Assembly (NCBI GenBank): GCA_944452925.2
Contig: OX101809.2
Span: 49,641,663 to 49,705,662, forward strand
Length of the DNA stretch: 64,000 bases
Source of the DNA: Chrysolina oricalcia
Taxonomy: Eukaryota; Arthropoda; Insecta; Coleoptera; Chrysomelidae
Reading direction: 5' to 3'
The translations under genes and the position numbers were made by a program. Position 1 is the first letter of the stretch. The number at the start of each line of letters is the position of its first letter. Under the pieces are notes generated by a model. The model saw only the letters and a list, made by a program, of their open reading frames with translations, had not been told where the DNA came from and did no database searches. Shown piece by piece: positions 45,965-57,539 of this stretch.

Positions 45965-46176
45965 TAACGCAGAAGATAATGTCCAGTCTAATAACGGCAT
46001 CAGACATTATCTTCTGTGATTTGGCATACATTTTTCTAGGGTCGCGTCGTGCCATAGAAGGCAATGCCACTAACGCAGAAGATAATGTCCAGTCTAATAA
46101 CGGCATCAGACATTATCTTCTGTGATTTGGCATACATTTTTCTAGGGTCGCGTCGTGCCATAGAAGGCAATGCCAA
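45965..46176 (+). repeat. tandem duplication, 2 x 106 bp, with internal hairpin
   Basis: 45965-46070 and 46071-46176 differ only at the last base. Each copy contains a hairpin AGAAGATAATGTC ... GACATTATCTTCT. Confidence 0.95.
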
Positions 46177-46249
46177 TACGCGTCCAGGAAACCACTGTAA
46201 TAACTTTCACTAGGAAAGGAACACTAAAAGGTCTAAATTCACCACTCAA

Positions 46250-47610
46250 ACCTACTCAATGGATTGGTCCTATAAGAATTGGGGTTCGAATCCAAAAAAT
46301 TACACTATGGCTATAAACAAGATTGATACGGAGCATGATAGCATACGGATCAGTAGGGTGGTGGATCAGGACACAACAGTCGAGGGCGATTAGGCTGCTG
46401 CAGTGGCATCCAAAAGCTGGCGTCCCGGACTGTCACCGGTGTCCTGAGAACAACCCCGACGAGAGCTCTAGAGGTCCTACTGGACCTACCACCACTACAC
46501 ATATTTCCATTCAAAAAGAAGCTAGGTCTGTGACTCATCGGCTACTGTAGCGGCAAACTCCAATACTACAGACTAGCGTAAACTATATAAGGAAATGAAA
46601 TCAGATCCAATTTTAGGAATGCACAATACAGTGCCAAATATCTAACATTCAAAACAACTAACCCCGGCAGAAAAGACTGGGCCCAGCTCCAAAAGCGGAG
46701 TAGGCCTAGGACATAGACAGCTCAGAGATCAACAAAGAAGTCGGAGCTGGCATACATGGGGCAAAGAGGAGATTCAGGATCCCGATTAGCCTAGGACATT
46801 ACGCAACAGGGTTTCAGGCAGAGGTAGTAGCCATAGAATACTGTGTCAGATAAATACTTAGGCTGAAAATAAAACCTATTTTACTGTGAAAGCTAAGCAG
46901 CTATAAAAGCTCTCAGCATGTACGAGATCAACTCCCGGCTGGTATGGAACTGCTTGAGCGCCCTAAATTAATGGGTAAACAACAGAGTCATGTTGATCTC
47001 AGTACCTGTACGTAATAGACATCTCGGAAACGAGCTGACAGAGACTATCCAAGAAGGATCAGAAAAACCACCCATCTGGCTAGAATTCATGCGGTATTCG
47101 AGGCCCCATATTATTGCGTTTTCGAAAAAAAAATTATTGGTATCTAGACAAGATCTCAAGCTGATGATAGGGCTCTTGACATGGCTCTTAACAGGGCACA
47201 ATAACCTGAGCAGATACGTGGCCCTCGTTGGGATCGTAAATGATCCCCTCTGTAGGTGGTGCCTGGAAGACGACGAGACTTCATCACATCTCCTCACAAA
47301 ATGTTCTGCACTCGTGCATCAGAAGAAGACTGTGTTTGGGAACAGTATACCGAACCCAGTGAACGTTGAAAAGATTCAGCAAAAGAAGCTGTTGAATCGC
47401 GTCAGGGAAGCTGGTATACCCAGATGTATCCCGAACATGTGGATGAACGAAGGGACCAAGGTGAGAGAAATACATGCAGGGGCTTCAAAACCCGTCCACC
47501 TGTTCCAGGATTGCTGTACAGGATATTCGGCCAGACAAGCACTTCCACCTATTCGATTTTTTGTGCATAGGGAAGTAAGTAAGTACGAAGTTTTGAATAC
47601 GGAAGAATGA
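46250..47610 (+). mobile_element. R1-clade LINE 3' part, decayed
   Basis: Plus strand: LIRSMIAYGSVGWW (thumb region, about 46322-46364) and HPKAGVPD with TRALEV-like residues in other frames, traces of RNase H, then frame 46990-47610 with LMIGLLTWLLTGHNNLSRYV and the C-terminal zinc knuckle PLCRWCLEDDETSSHLLTKC. This is the same architecture as the minus-strand element at 11.8-14.6 kb (RLVTGLLTGHCHLNRHL, CRWCLKDEESASHILTEC), so both belong to related families. 5'-truncated; stops present. Confidence 0.8.
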
Positions 47611-48193
47611 AAAATCAGCAGTTGCTCATCATGTTAGTCAAGTAAGGTCACAACAGGTAGTTAGATGTCTATGAAAGCCTAGAAATAAGTTCATACAATG
47701 AAATAACAATTGTTATATAATGATTTATTTATCATGTTACCCGTATTGAGATTACACGTATATTATATCTAGTAGTTATGTATATCAGTATTACCAATAT
47801 TATACCGGTAACTATTTATATATGTTATATTCAGGTATAAGGAAATTACTACTTATATTTTTGTATATTTGTAACTTTGAAAAAAAATGAAGAGATGTAG
47901 TGTATTGAATTATGCAATGAATAAAGATTCACTGTATCACGGAGTTGATACAAATTAGTGAAGAGCTCAGTGGCTGTTAGACCATTACACAGAGTGAGGA
48001 CGTATAAAGTGTAACTAGTGTTTTATTTGATATACCAAACCTGAAATATTAGAAGATATAGACTTATACGAAAATAAAATAATAGTTGATTCCAGTAGAA
48101 CTGTATAAAATCGAACACATTGCTTAATACTGTTACCCTTTGATCCTGAAGATGCAATAGACATGTTCAGTTCTTTATATCGATGCCAAGATA
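47611..48193. other. AT-rich intronic spacer
   Basis: Nothing recognised beyond low-complexity TA-rich sequence near 47740-47860. Confidence 0.5.
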
Positions 48194-48288
48194 TACCGGG
48201 TGTCCACGAAATGTGACTCACCCCTATAACTTTTTTGTTTTCGAAGATAATGGAATGAAATTTGGAGGATCGGGTTAAGGCATAAAAC

Positions 48289-51274
48289 CATTGTTTATAG
48301 AGAAAGAAGATAGTTAGTCAATGCCTGTGGAAATCGCGTTTGATACAATCGCGCGCGACATCTAGCCCGATAACGAAGAACCGAGGCAGAAAATACACCC
48401 GTACGAATGCGCCCCCTACAATCAACTTGCATTTTTTGAGGTATACTTGAGGATTTTTATTTTCGTCAAGGAATCCTAGTAGTGAATCGTTCGCCCTGAC
48501 AGGGAAGTACTTGAAATTTTCTAATGATAGTTTTTAACAGAGTAGCATATTTTATTCACAAATTCAATGTCATTCAATAAAAATTAAGTGCATACTTTTT
48601 TGTTTATTATTTGATATAAATTGAATGAACTATTCATAAATGTAATAAAGTGAATGTGAACTTAATATCAGTTTTGTCATTTTGACTTCAATCATCATGA
48701 ACAATACTGTGGCATGGTTCAATTGAAAAATGAGTGTGGAATTTCAGTGAAATATATCTTTTCACCTACATGTGGTGTCCAGTGTATTTTTTAAGCCAAA
48801 ATCACTGGGACGAAGCTCATAATACACTACCGGTGAACAGCACCTTTGCCTTATTATTTTCGGGGCACACTGCTTTGTGTTTGTTATTGTTTGTTATTTA
48901 ATTTCAATCACTGGGCGACTCATTTTAACCAGTAGGTGGGTGACATTTGTGTCGCACACTTCACTAGTGAAAAGGTGGTGACACAATGGAACAAATAGTA
49001 TGTTTGTAATCATCAGTTTATTTAGTCTCTGTAGTCACCTTCAAGATATCACTTAACTAGTGTGTACATTTTACACCTGTGCTCATTTATTCAAACTGAA
49101 TTTATTTCTTCGAAATGGGGCTCCCATATATGCTGTCAGAAATCAGAACAGGTTCGAAGTGTTATAAAGACAACGATTATTGAATGAAGAGATTGAATGT
49201 ATTTACCAACTAAATTGTTATCTATACTGAGTACAATAATATATACAGGGTGGGGCACCGAAAACGAAACAGATCGAATATCTTCAAAACGCATGTGTTG
49301 GGAATAAAATGCAAAAACACGTCGATTTTTAATCCAAGGGGGGAAATCTTCCTATCATAACCTCAACTGTTATACCTCTCCCCCTACCCCTTGGGCATAT
49401 CACCGAAACAATTTGAATAGGGAAAGTAGTAAGTGTGACACATCATTGAAAAGGTAATTTCATAAGGAATTCAGTCATGTCAATTTTTGCCACCTAAATT
49501 TTTATTTTGGCGCCCTCTTGCGGGAAAAACAACTGTTCCGTATTCCAAATTATGATACTGCATTTGCAAGCTATTTTGACATAAATTCGGTGACAATGCA
49601 TTATGGAATATTTCTAAGAGAAAAAACAAATTGGCGGCTCCAAAATGGCGGACATGAGTTGCAATTATGGTCCGATTCGATTCAAAATTGATATGTGGTG
49701 GTTTGCAAGGTCGGAAATTATGATTTGTTTATCAATGCAAAAAAACAAGATGGTGGTCCAAGATGGCGGACGGAATTTGTAATTCTGGTCTAATTCAAAT
49801 CAAAGTTAGTATGTGGGGATTTTCAGGGTTAGAAATTTGGATATTTTTGTCGGTGCAAATAACAAAATGGCGGGCGAAATTTGTAATTGTGGTTCGATTA
49901 GAGTCAAAATTAGCATATGGGGGTTTTCAGTATGAATAAAATGAATTATTTAAATTGATAAACAAAAGCTTTTATACAAATGCGCTAAAAGGAGATAACG
50001 GCAAATAAACGAAAAAGAGAGAAAAGGTATTCATATTTTTTTTTAGATGTGTGACGTAGGTTACTCTCTGCGTAACAGATTCGAAAGCTTGCCGCGAGTA
50101 CAAAATAGGTATTTTTGCGAGGTAAAATTTTGATTCTGTTACGTATAGAATAACCTCAGTCACACATCTGAAAAAAATTATAATTTCCTTTTTAGCGCAT
50201 TTGTTTAATTTTTTTTATCAATTTAATCATTTCATTTTAGTCATACTGAAAACTTGTAAAACCCCCATATGCCAATTTTGAATCGAATCGAACCACAATT
50301 ACAAATTTCGTCCACCATCTTGGTTTTTTGCATTGACAAAAACATCATAATCTTTCACCCTGAAAATCCCCACATACTAATTTTGATTCGAATCAGACCA
50401 GAATTACAAATTTCGTCCGCCATCTTGAAGCCACCATCTTATTTTTTCGTATTGACAAACAAATCATAATTTCCGACCTTTGAACCTTGGAACAACCACA
50501 TATCAATTTTTAATCGAATCGCACCATAATTGCAAATCATGTCCGCCATTTTGAGCCGCCATTTTGTTTTTTCATTCGAAAAATTCCATAATGCATCGTC
50601 ACCTAATTTATGTCAGAATAGCTTGCAAATGCAGTATCATAATTTGGAATAAAGAACAGTTGTTTGTCCCGCAAGAGGGCACCAAAATGAAAAGTTAGGT
50701 GGCAAAAATTGACATGGCTGAATTCCTTATGAAATTACATTTTATTTTATTCACAACACATGCGTTTATTGCGATTCGAAGATATTCGATCTGTTTCGTT
50801 TTCGGTGCCACACCCTGTATATTAATAGCAAGTGTTGAACAAATATAATATTCAAAAATACACGAAGGGTAACGTGACAATTTCACAAATGATAACGGCA
50901 CAAAACAAATAAACACAAAATTCACTGGGAATGGTCTTGATAACATCAAGTTCCAGGTTAAATAGAAACACTGAAACTGAAATGAATGGAATCTCGAGTT
51001 TACACCAGTGTCACAGATTACATACACCCCTATGTAATCTGTGCCAGTGTCCAGTACAACGCTGGATAGGATGCACGTGTCAAAATTATATTTCATAGCC
51101 ATCTATCGGATTATTCAATGAATCATATTTTACGAACTGATCAAATACATACGTTAAAATCAAGAACAGACGTGACTGGAGACTCGTGGACTAGCGACCT
51201 CTAGTGATGGTCTCCATTTGAATCCAACTAAAAGTACGTAAGATTGGCTAACTATCTTCTCTCTATAAACACTG
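48289..51274. mobile_element. hAT-like non-autonomous element, 2986 bp
   Basis: Terminal inverted repeats CATTGTTTATAGAG (left) and CTCTATAAACACTG (right), extending through AGAAGATAGTTAG. It is flanked by ATAAAAC at 48282-48288 and 51275-51281. The uninterrupted counterpart in the right arm of the host mariner element reads GGCATAAAACTGC, confirming the empty site. The 7-base duplication (8 with one mismatch) and CA..TG ends suggest hAT. No transposase inside; 1.57 kb of it is another foldback element. Confidence 0.85.
49246..50817. mobile_element. 1.57-kb foldback element inside the hAT-like element
   Basis: Ends CAGGGTGGGGCACCGAAAAC (49246) and GTTTTCGGTGCCACACCCTG (to 50817), flanked by TA (49244-49245, 50818-50819). 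The arms of about 600-700 bases match through ACAGATCGAATATCTTC, GGCGGACATGA-TTGCAATTA, CGATTCAAAATTG and CAAGATGG blocks; even the centre (49978-50206) is inverted, from AAATGCGCTAAAAGGA to its complement. No coding capacity. Confidence 0.9.
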
Positions 51275-51796
51275 ATAAAACTGTATTTTTTGACATTTAA
51301 ATCAACTTCACGCAAATTCCGGATTCACCGGAAGTGACATAAACTTTCGATTTTTAAATGAGACACCTGGTTCAGTTTTTTTGTTTCCCTATAACATCAA
51401 GAATATAACCATGTATCATTTGTTACTTTTTGTAACCATTTTTGATTTTTCATTTCAATTTATTTTTATTCAAGAGGGCTATGGATACGTTCAAATAAGT
51501 TGTTTCAGTACTAAAATGTTTGGAAAAACATAACTTTACTGTTTTCGGTCAAAATGATTAAGCTATGTGAATTTTAACTTTGAAATTTTTATTACTTCTT
51601 TTTTTTTCAAATGGCAACACGGTGGCTCATCGGGTTAGAAAAAAGAGCATTTCAATACGATGAATTTCATGCCGCACACCATAGTTTTGAACAAATTTCG
51701 GATAAAACCTTTGGAAAAATTACGTTATAACTTTTCGAAAATGAAGCACCTGTTGAAAATTAAATAATTATATTGAAACTACCTATTTACATATCT

Positions 51797-52891
51797 CTAG
51801 GGTTCCAGATGTTCAAAGTGACCTCCATCTTGTTGCTGACAAAGGCGAACTTTTCTTATTGTTGCTCCTACAACGTTTCTCAACTGTCTTGGTGTAATTC
51901 TATGAATAGCTGCCCTTACTTTGTCCTCTAATTAATGTCGTGTGGCAGGAGGTACATCATAAACCTCGTTTTTAATTGATCTCCATAAAAAAATCTAGAT
52001 GCGTAAGGTCGGGTGACCTGAAACGTTTTTTAGAAAGAAATAAATAAAGATATCAAGTGAAAACAACCCGATATTACCTCGCCGGCCACTTAACTGGACC
52101 CATATTTCCAATCCAGTTTTCGTTGTATGTTTCATGAAGATATTCCGTAACTGCCCTCATGTTGTGTGGTGGAGCACCATCTTGTTGATAAAATAATCCA
52201 ACTCGATTTATTAATTCATCCAAGAAATGTTCAATTTCCTGCGTGAGGAACCTTAGATATCTAGCCCCTGTCAAGGGACCGTCAAACATTATAGGGCCCA
52301 AAATTCTGTCCCCTAAAATCCCAACCCAACAATTGAAACCGAACCGTTCTTGGAAATGTCCTTCCTCCATCAAGTGTAAATTTGCATTGGACCAATATCG
52401 CTTATTATTTCTGTTAAAATGTCCCAAATTAGTAAAACGGCTTTCGTCAGTATACAGAATTTTGTATGGAAATATTTTCCAAAGAACCAATTGCAATACT
52501 CAAGTCTCCTTGCATTATCGTTTTGGTACAGGTGCTGGTGATATTTAAATGAATGATATTTATGTTTCTTCATAATGTTAGCTGCAGAAGACTTCGAAAT
52601 GTCACATTCTCTTGCGATCTCCCTGAGTGACGTGTTAATATTTACTTGAACGTATGCCAGAACATCCATTTCTTTTTCTTCACTGACAACAAACGAATCG
52701 TTTCCATCATTATCAGGCTCATTTCGCATTTTTTTAACCAGTTTTGGAAAATAGTGCCGGGTCGGGTGACGCCGATTAGAATATCTCTGTGCGTAGAGAC
52801 GAGCAGCATCGGTTGAATTTTGCCTACACTCTCCAAAAACTAATAACATATCAACTTTTTCCGTTCTTGTATAAATATTGTTATTTTCCAT
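51797..52891 (-). pseudogene. mariner-type transposase (DUF4817 helix-turn-helix plus DDE_3), with a 60-bp intron
   Basis: ATG at 52891. N-terminal helix-turn-helix: EKVDMLLVFGECRQNSTDAA, RLYAQRYSNRRHPTRHYFPK, then INTSLREIARECDISKSSAA (52660-52590). After a frameshift near 52470 comes the catalytic domain: LYTDESRFTNLGHFN (first D), RFGFNCWVGILGDRILGPIM, LFYQQDGAPPHN (second D), NWIGNMGPVKWPAR. The coding sequence is then interrupted by an apparent spliceosomal intron (52018-52077: donor GTAATA, acceptor TTTCAG) and resumes SPDLTHLDFF (third D region), followed by a second frameshift, one stop (51905 region) and VPPATRH, LRNVVGATIRKVRL, GGHFEHLEP to the stop at 51797. Three defects make it inactive. 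It lies in the mariner-type element with matching long inverted ends, which it presumably mobilised. Confidence 0.85.
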
Positions 52892-53038
52892 GTTTTTCAA
52901 ACAATAAGGTACACAATAACTAGCTAATTGACTTTGTAGAAGAGATGTCAATTAATATGTCGACACGACAATTTTTACCGCAACAACTTAATAATTTTGT
53001 TCCAGTTGTTTTGGTCACAGGCTACTCGATGATTTTAA

Positions 53039-55455
53039 CCCAGATTTGCCTATTGTACTATATTTAGTACGGTCGTAACAAGTCTCGACGTGCAGCGGTT
53101 TTTACGTGCGCGAGAGCTATCAGTGTGGTAAATGCTTCAGTATACTTGTAACATTGTGCCTGGACGGACTACATTCAGTTTTGTTGTGTAGAAGTGAGAA
53201 TTTAATATTTTTGAAATACAGATATAAATAGAAATGGCTGAGTACGGTGTCAACTTTGCAAGGTATGTACATTTTCAATTATAAGAAATTAGAATATTTT
53301 ACCAATTGCTGGTAATTAGAAGAAAAATGATAATAATATCATAAATCCTTCAGATATATTCATTATTCAGAAAACTGCTATTTGTTTATGGTGGCATTTT
53401 GGGGATGTACTAAATATAGTACATTAGGAAAATACATGTCTATCAATGTTATTTCATTCCAGAGGTTTTTCACTCAACGAAGCTCTAGCTAAGTTGGAAG
53501 ATGATGCTGAAATAGCTGAAACAGTAGATGAAATTTTCATTTTTCCCCCCGAAAATGCCACGGCTGAAGTAACAGATGAAGATTCTGGGACAGAAGATAT
53601 TTTTACAATTGATAATCTACCTGCATCTCAGTTACAAGCACCAGCGGAGATTAGATTCCAAACGAAATATGATAGTATTGATTATTCATCAGAGGACGAT
53701 GTGCCCTTGTCCGAATTACAGAAACGATTGCGATTATCGGATAGAAAAAACAAAAAAAAATCTTTGAAAAAAAAGTACGAGTGGTTCCAAGAAGATTTGC
53801 CTATATCAGATGCAAACTTCGAGTATACGCATGATATAAATAATTCGGAAAATCCAATGGAGCTTTTCTCGAAATTCTTCGATGAAGAAATAATCGAACT
53901 TTTCGTGAGTAGCAGTAATAATTATGCCCAACAAAAAAACCGAACACCTAATATAAAACATTCTGAATTCAAAGCTTTCATTGGAGTTTGCTTGCTTAGT
54001 GGATACGTACAGGTGCCAAGGAGAAGAATGTATTGGGAGCGTGAAAAAGATGGACATAACGAGTTGGTTGCCGAAGCAATTTCAAGGGACAGATTTGAAT
54101 ACATTTTTTCCAATTTACATGTGTCAGATAATCAACAATTAGACCACCATGACAAATTTGCAAAAGTGAGGCCCCTTTTCATTCTTCTGAATAAAAAGTT
54201 CATGGAAAACTCGATTGTCGAAGAAATGCACTCAATTGATGAAGCCATGGTACCTTATTATGGACGCCATGGCTGCAAACAGTTCATTCACGGAAAGCCA
54301 ATAAGATACGGCTTCAAATTATGGGTTGGAAGTACAAGACTTGGTTACTTGAATTGGTTTGAACCATACCAAGGTGCTGCAACAAATATAAGTGAACGAT
54401 ATGCAGAGTTCGGAGTTGGCGCAGGAGTGGTATTGGAATATGCACAAGCCCTGCTCAAGACATGGACGGACATAAAATTTCATCTCTTTTTCGACAACTT
54501 CTTTACTTCCATTCCTCTGATTGAAGAGCTGATGACAGAAAATTTTTTCGCAACTGGTCAGCAAGAGAGAACCGATTGGCAGGAAATACCCTCATAGACT
54601 CCAAAGTTCTGAAGAAAAAAAAGCGAGGAAGCTATGATTATAAGAAAATTTCAAATCAGAATATAATAGCAGTAAAGTGGCACGACAACAGCATTGTAAC
54701 TCTTTGCTCGAATTTTTCAGGAGTCGAACCTCTTCATGTGGTCAAACGCTACTCGCAAAAGGAGAAGAAGAATATTCAAGTAAGTATAATCAGCTTTTAT
54801 AAGCAGTTATGTATAATGTATAGTTTATTTTTAGGTGGAGCAGCCACATGTCATAAACATGTATAACTCTAATATGGGAGGAGTCGATCGCTCTGACCAG
54901 AATATCAGCTTATATCGCACATCTCTGAGAGGAAAAAAATGGTATATTCCTTTGCTTACCCACAGCATTGACATGTGCGTTCAGAACGCTTGGCAATTAC
55001 ATAAAAAAAAATGGAGGAGACCTAGATCAGCTAAGTTTCAGAAGACGAATTGCCACAATATTACTGATTCAAAATAAAAAGCAAACTACATTCCAAAAAG
55101 GACATTCGAGTAAAACACAAGGTATTGATTTGCGTTACGACCGGTTAGACCATCTTGTGATTGCGCAGTCAAAACAGACCCGATGTGGATACTGTCATGA
55201 GAGAACAACAACAAGATGTTCAAAATGTGACATTGGAGTACATGTGAAATGCTTCGTTATATTTCATACAAAATAATTTTTTTTTCGTAGTAGTACATCT
55301 ACCTAATGTACTATATGTAGTACGGTCTTGATTTTGTATTTTTTATAAAATTAAAATTTTGAAAAAAATTTAATCTCTTTTTTGTCACTCATGAGCTTCA
55401 ATTTCAGTGAAATTACTTCTTGAAATTTTCAAATAATCCTATAGGCATATCTGGG
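53039..55455 (+). mobile_element. piggyBac-superfamily transposon, both ends present
   Basis: Left end CCCAGATTTGCCTAT (53039) and right end ATAGGCATATCTGGG (to 55455) are flanked by TTAA at 53035-53038 and 55456-55459, the diagnostic piggyBac target. Length 2417 bp. The palindromic 16-mer GTACTATATTTAGTAC occurs near the left end (53055-53070), inside intron 1 in inverted form (53407-53422) and near the right end with one change (55308-55323). It is inserted in the upstream part of the mariner-type element. High preservation suggests a fairly young insertion. Confidence 0.95.
53234..55276 (+). CDS. piggyBac transposase, three exons, two frameshifts
   Basis: Exon 1 53234-53262 (MAEYGVNFAR; donor GTATGT), exon 2 53463-54779, exon 3 54835-55276 (acceptor TTTTAG). 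Joined, an acidic N-terminus (DEIFIFPPENATAEVTDEDS) leads to the DDE_Tnp_1_7 domain: ENPMELFSKFFDEEIIELFV, FKAFIGVCLLSGYVQVPRRR, and the three catalytic aspartates in SIDEAMVPYYGRHG, FHLFFDNFFTSIPLI and NMGGVDRSDQNISLYR. The C-terminus is a cysteine-rich domain (RCGYCHERTTTRCSKC, VHVKC). Frameshifts: near 54560 (FFATG to RENRLAGNTLID) and in a nine-A run near 55003 (LHKK to NGGDLDQLSFRRRIA). The second is in a homopolymer and could be a sequencing error; the first looks real. Length about 590 residues after repair, the usual size. Introns in piggyBac genes are known. Confidence 0.9.
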
Positions 55456-56104
55456 TTAAATCTTATTTTAACCTCAATAAGATTCTTAATTTAACAAAAG
55501 TTACAACGTTGTTCGTTATATTTTTAGTTTTTGATCAAATGTTCTCCTAACAACCTAATAGAGTGCGGTATCAGATTAATCGTATTGAAATGCTCTTTTT
55601 TTCTAACCCGACGAGCCACCATGTTGCCATTTGAAAAAAAATAGTGATGAACATTTTAAAATTCAACTTCACATGGCTGAACCAATTTAACCGAAAACAG
55701 TAAAGCTATTTCCAAACATTTTAGGACTGAAAAAATGGTTACAAAAAGTAAAAAATGATACATGGTTGTAATCTTAATGTTATATGGAGACAAAAAAACT
55801 GAAAATATACCAGGTGTTCCATTTAAAAGTCGAAAGTTGATGCCACTTCCGGTGAATCCGGAATTTGCATGAAGTTGATTTAAATGTCAAAAAATGCAGT
55901 TTTATGCCTTAACCCGATCCTCCAAATTTTATTCCATTATCTTCGAAAACAAAAAAGTTATAGGGGCGAGCCACATTCCGTGGACACCCGGTATATGAAA
56001 CTTCAAAAACTTTTTAAGTTGAAAATAATGTCGATCTACGCATTCAAGAAATGCTTTCAAAAATCTTATCAGATAAAGAAAATATTAAATTCGAAATATG
56101 TCAA

Positions 56105-56720
56105 GTAGTTCGAACCCCCGACAAAAAACAAATACCTATTCTAAACCCACAATGGTAAAAATAATTTGCATCGCGGAATGAACGAAACATTAAAAAGAAT
56201 CATAAGGAAAAAATATAATTGGACAGGCACTACAAAATATTTTGAAAATGTAATAAAAGCTTGTGAAATTTGTTGAAAGTTTAACTTCGGTCGACAAAAT
56301 TTAGGAATAACAGGAACTCAAAAAACTGGTTTTTACAGAGTAAACGTTGATGTTTTAGAAATTCCCTGTACAAAATTATATGCTTACAATTAGATGTGAA
56401 TCAACGAAATTATCTATAAGCATTATCTAGTGTACACCATCCGCAATCAAATGGCTCTCTAGAAAGATTCCATGCCATCCTTATCGCAAACAATTTAAAA
56501 GAATTATTTACCTTTACCTGCGAAACTTCCATTAGTTTCTAAATATTTAGACAACATCGAATCAAATTACAAGCTTTTCAAGACGTTTCTATTTTCATTT
56601 CCGTTTTGAAAATTTTGTTAGTTGAACCCAAAACCTATACAGTTTACCGATTGTACCCCATTCCTATCTTCGACAATCGAACAGATATTTTACCAACGAA
56701 TAAAAACTATACTGCAAATG
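56105..56720 (+). mobile_element. decayed LTR-retrotransposon integrase (plus possible env start)
   Basis: Plus strand: GMNETLKRIIRKKYNW and VIKACEIC (H-H-C-C zinc finger remnant, 56178-56276), then PQSNGSLERFHAIL (56440-56480, the region of the catalytic glutamate), then fragments such as YRLYPIPIFDNRTDILP that may be the start of an envelope-like gene. Stops and frameshifts throughout. No LTRs recognised. Confidence 0.6.
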
Positions 56721-57539
56721 TGATTCGATGTTGTAGGCTGCTTCGAAATTGAGACAAATGCAAAACACTATTTGATAACTTCCATATAGGTGGAAATGTT
56801 ATTTCAAATCCAATTATACAATCTGCAATTCACACATTTTAAGGCAATTACTAGAACTTCCTAGAATGTGTTCAATTTCATTACTGTTTACAAAAGATTT
56901 TAACATTTTTGAAATTCACACAAATACTTGGTAAATAAAATTAGGCCAATCATTTTAGTAAAATGGAGAAAAGATAGCAAAACGATGCAAACTTTCACAA
57001 AAGTTGTATTTTAGTACTCAATGAAACAATAAAAATGTGAGCACTCGTATAAGGTCGGCAACATTGTTAAAAATATAAATGATTAACCATTCTGATTATT
57101 TTGTAGAGAAAATAAGCAAAATAGTTGCAAAAAGACGAAAAATCTAAAAGTGTGGCAAACGCAATAAAACGTTTCTTGTTCTCATTCTATTTTAGTGCAC
57201 AATGAAACTATAAAAATGTGCACCCTAGTACAAGGTCAGCAACATTGTTAAAAATGTAAATTATAAATAATTTTAGTTGTTTTGTAGAGAAAAAATGCAA
57301 AAGAGAAATGAAAACAATCATTCCCCAATTTTGTGACCATTTCCTTGTTGGGCAATTAAATCAATTATTTATTCATACTTTTGTTAATAACTTGGCCGAA
57401 AAAAATCCAAAAGAGTAGCAAGCGCAAGTAAAAAGTTTGTAATTCATTTGTTGGAAATATGAGAGCAAAATATCGTGTCACTCAAGAAAAGAACATCATT
57501 TGTAAAAGTTATCAAATTTTGATTCCATATCAGTATTGC
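56721..57539 (+). repeat. intronic sequence with a 2 x about 190-bp repeat
   Basis: 57000-57130 and 57185-57300 share TTTTAGT-C-CAATGAAAC, AAAAATGTG, AAGGTC-GCAACATTGTTA and TTTTGTAGAGAAAA blocks. No coding sequence. Confidence 0.65.

Larger units (their letters stand above)
48196..55991. mobile_element. mariner-type element with long inverted ends, carrying nested insertions
   Basis: Outer ends CCGGGTGTCCACG (48196) and CGTGGACACCCGG (to 55991) are flanked by TA on both sides (48194-48195, 55992-55993). After removing the hAT-like insert and the piggyBac insert with their target duplications, about 2.38 kb remains: a left inverted end of about 0.5 kb (48196-48288 joined to 51282 onward), a minus-strand transposase (51797-52891) and a right inverted end (about 55460-55991). 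Left and right ends match through TAACCCGATCCTCCAAATTT, TTCCGGATTCACCGGAAGTG, ACCATGTATCATTT and AGAGCATTTCAATACGAT-type blocks. Confidence 0.9.
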
